A stretch of 6,625 nt of DNA, from assembly GCA_900756605.1 (NCBI GenBank), contig CAAEKX010000052.1, forward strand, positions 1 through 6,625. The letters are read 5' to 3'. The notes under the pieces are model-generated. The model saw nothing but the letters and a program-made list of their open reading frames with translations. It did no database searches and had not been told where the DNA came from. The stretch comes from Coriobacteriia bacterium (GTDB lineage Bacteria > Actinomycetota > Coriobacteriia > Coriobacteriales > QAMH01). Below are positions 4,930 through 6,625 of this stretch, piece after piece. Position 1 is the stretch's first letter, and the number at the start of each line of letters is the position of its first letter. Both the position numbers and the translations under genes were made by a program.

Positions 4930-6165
4930 TCACACGAACGCCGAGGCTTCGGCAGCGCGATTTCCGCCAGCTTCCGACGTCTGCAGGCGCTTGCGTCCGG
5001 CGACGAGCGAGACGCATAGCAGCGCCAGGGCGAAGAGCAGCAGCACGCCGACGTGACCGAGGACGAGCCCCAAGGTGGCGGAGTCCATGATGGCGGGGGC
5101 ATGTGCGGCAGCCGAGCATGCCGACGAGTACCAGTATCCCGGCAACAGGTGCGCCAGCGTCACGATCTCGGGTGTCATGAGGTCAAGGGAAATCCAGGCG
5201 CCTCCGAAGAACGAGATCACCATGCCGACGATGTTACCCGTCGCATTGCAGACGATGCCGTTTGCCCCGACCTGTCCAAGCAGGAAGCCAAGCGCAAGGG
5301 GCACCATGCAATAGGCGAGCATGCTCAGGGCACACAGCGCGAGGCCGCCGGGCTCAATCTGGGCAGCCGCATCGGGAAACGCGACGAGGCCCAGGCAGAA
5401 CGTCCATACCCATGCAAGCAAGGTGACGGTCATGCAGGCCGCGCCCAATTGCAGGTTGTAGGAGGCGAAGCTCAGCGGGGACGAGAGGTTGCGACGACGC
5501 ACGTCGACGCGACCGAGCGTGGTCACGAGAAGTCCCACGCACACGGTGATGCCGGCAAAGAGCGTGTAGGTACTCCACTGCAGGTAGAAGACGAAGCGGT
5601 CGGATTTCGAAATAGCAGTCGATTGCTCGATTACCGCAACCTGGGCCTGTTCGGACGAGTAGTCCGCAGCACGATCGATGATGTCGCCCATGGGCATTTC
5701 GGGGCTGGCCATGGCAAGTGAGCGCACCATGCCCAGAAATCCATTGACGCTTTGGTCGACGAGCTCGCCTTCCATGGAATAGTAGCTGAACACCGTCTCC
5801 ATGGAAGGTGCGTCCTCGTCGGCATGCGCTGCCTCGACGAAGTCCGCCTCGTAGCCTTCGGGAATGATGAGCAGATAGTCGGTGGCACCCTTGGCCACGG
5901 CATCCTGGATGGCCAATGGCGTGTCTTCAACGATGACCTGCGTTCCGTGTTGCGCGAGCTGACTTGCGATGGCATCGGACAACTCGCTGCCATCACGGTC
6001 AATGACGGAGAAGTTGCAGCTATATCGCTCCAAACCGTTCTCGTTCATGTCGAAATCGAACGATGCCGCCATGAAGATGCCCATGAAACTGAGCCCGACA
6101 ATGTAGATGATGGGAAAGATGATGTTGCCGCGTATGATGCGCATGGCGCACTTAAAGACTTGCAT
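4930..6165 (-). CDS. ABC-2 type transporter permease with large extracellular domain
   Basis: This is a membrane subunit of an ABC exporter, 411 residues. It has one membrane segment near the N-terminus (14-34), then a polar, acidic region of about 155 residues (35-190) expected outside the membrane, then five more segments near 196-216, 237-260, 272-296, 306-325 and 366-389, ending in a short polar tail. This one-plus-five layout with a long first loop is characteristic of the ABC2_membrane_3 group, which includes drug, peptide and lipid exporters. GFLLGQVGANG (293-303) followed by the hydrophobic helix and FFGGAWISLDLM matches the family core. The start at ATG 6165 has a near-perfect AGGAGG eight bases upstream and overlaps the preceding permease gene by 14 bp, so both form one operon and probably a heterodimer. 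The substrate is not recognisable, and the partner ATPase is not in the window. Confidence 0.9.
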   Translation of the reverse strand: MQVFKCAMRIIRGNIIFPIIYIVGLSFMGIFMAASFDFDMNENGLERYSCNFSVIDRDGSELSDAIASQLAQHGTQVIVEDTPLAIQDAVAKGATDYLLIIPEGYEADFVEAAHADEDAPSMETVFSYYSMEGELVDQSVNGFLGMVRSLAMASPEMPMGDIIDRAADYSSEQAQVAVIEQSTAISKSDRFVFYLQWSTYTLFAGITVCVGLLVTTLGRVDVRRRNLSSPLSFASYNLQLGAACMTVTLLAWVWTFCLGLVAFPDAAAQIEPGGLALCALSMLAYCMVPLALGFLLGQVGANGIVCNATGNIVGMVISFFGGAWISLDLMTPEIVTLAHLLPGYWYSSACSAAAHAPAIMDSATLGLVLGHVGVLLLFALALLCVSLVAGRKRLQTSEAGGNRAAEASAFV

Positions 6166-6625
6166 AGCGCTGCCTCCTCAAAGATTGCGCTGACAGCGCG
6201 AACAAGACAAGTGCCATGACGAGCAGGATAGCCAGGTGACCTGCCATGGGCGCGAGCGAGTCGTAGTACATGATGCTATAGAATGCCTGGGATATCTGGA
6301 CGGCGGGGTTGACGTAGTCGAGAGCGGGCAAGTTGGCCGAGATCATGTCGGCGAGTTCCATCGTGGGTTCGCCGTAGAGACCGGCGAAAAGCGATGCGAA
6401 GCAGACGATGCCGGTGAGAATGCCGCTCTTGCCGCTTTCGGGAACCTTGGGAATGGCGGAGATAGCGCACCCCAACGCCGTGGCCGTGAGTGCCGCAATC
6501 GCCGTCGTGAGCAGGCAGGCGCCATCGCGTCCCCCAAAGTCGACTCCGGCGACGTATCGCATGTAGAGATACGTGACGCACAGGCAGGCAAAGGTGATGG
6601 TCCAGCTCGCGGCCACGGTTGCGGC
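6152..6625 (-). CDS. ABC-2 type transporter permease, C-terminal part (cut by right window edge)
   Basis: The C-terminal 157 residues of a membrane protein whose frame is open to the window edge; its true start lies outside. Visible hydrophobic segments are SWTITFACLCVTYLYM, the stretch around LLTTAIAALTATALGCAISAI, GILTGIVCFASLFAGLYG, and the last one, HLAILLVMALVLFALSA, before a basic end SLRRQRYASL. The order (three helices, a loop with LPALDYVNPAVQISQAFYSI, a last helix, a basic tail) matches the second half of ABC-2 permeases, in which NP before the penultimate loop is common. It ends with TAA inside the next permease gene, overlapping by 14 bp. The two proteins probably pair to form the transmembrane channel. 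A GTG at 6616 is an internal Val codon, not a start. Confidence 0.85.
   Translation of the reverse strand, partial: AATVAASWTITFACLCVTYLYMRYVAGVDFGGRDGACLLTTAIAALTATALGCAISAIPKVPESGKSGILTGIVCFASLFAGLYGEPTMELADMISANLPALDYVNPAVQISQAFYSIMYYDSLAPMAGHLAILLVMALVLFALSAQSLRRQRYASL

Noticed and set aside
4722..5119. Several small reading frames crossing the repeat array on both strands
   Set aside because: They share ends only because the repeat encodes the same short peptide (TFFSIV) before a stop; they run into the permease gene in other frames and have basic low-complexity sequence.
5053..5721. 222-codon plus-strand reading frame
   Set aside because: Antisense shadow of the ABC-2 permease gene, which has clear membrane segments and a strong ribosome binding site.

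Overview
The window looks like chromosomal DNA of a high-GC anaerobic actinobacterium, most plausibly of the Coriobacteriia (Eggerthellaceae-like). The reasons are a Gram-positive lipoprotein-type solute-binding protein, strong AGGAGG-type ribosome binding sites, GC-rich codon use, a flavodoxin, and a divergent MoeA-like molybdopterin protein. This placement is inference; no rRNA or other marker gene is present.

Layout from left to right. (1) Positions 1-310, minus strand: N-terminal part of a divergent MoeA-like protein that runs off the left edge. (2) 369-404: a perfect 12-bp inverted repeat. (3) 427-3396, minus strand: a tightly packed FecCD-type (type II) metal or oxyanion import operon, read right to left as permease, ATPase and lipoprotein binding protein, with 4-bp and 14-bp gene overlaps. 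(4) 3397-3482: a short AT-rich promoter region. (5) 3483-4094, minus strand: a small THEP1-like P-loop NTPase with a GTG start. (6) 4095-4221: a divergent intergenic region with a MerR-type promoter (19-bp spacer filled by an imperfect dyad) facing a plus-strand flavodoxin. (7) 4222-4686: the flavodoxin. (8) 4687-4929: a convergent intergenic region holding five copies of a ~25-bp repeat spaced 40-42 bp apart, two in one orientation and three in the other. (9) 4930-6625, minus strand: two overlapping ABC-2 type permease genes, the first truncated by the right edge.

How the genes may work together. The importer, the THEP1-like NTPase and the MoeA-like protein all read leftwards and form one neighbourhood. 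MoeA proteins insert molybdate or tungstate into molybdopterin, so molybdate or tungstate (a MolBCA-like system) is a reasonable candidate substrate, but iron-chelate or other substrates are not excluded. The flavodoxin and the ABC-2 permease pair are separate units. The ABC-2 pair should have its ATPase gene outside the window to the right.

The most unusual element is the five-copy repeat array at 4705-4898. Its phase (about four helical turns per step) and its orientation switch mean that RNA polymerase arriving from either flanking gene meets the T-rich face of the repeat first.
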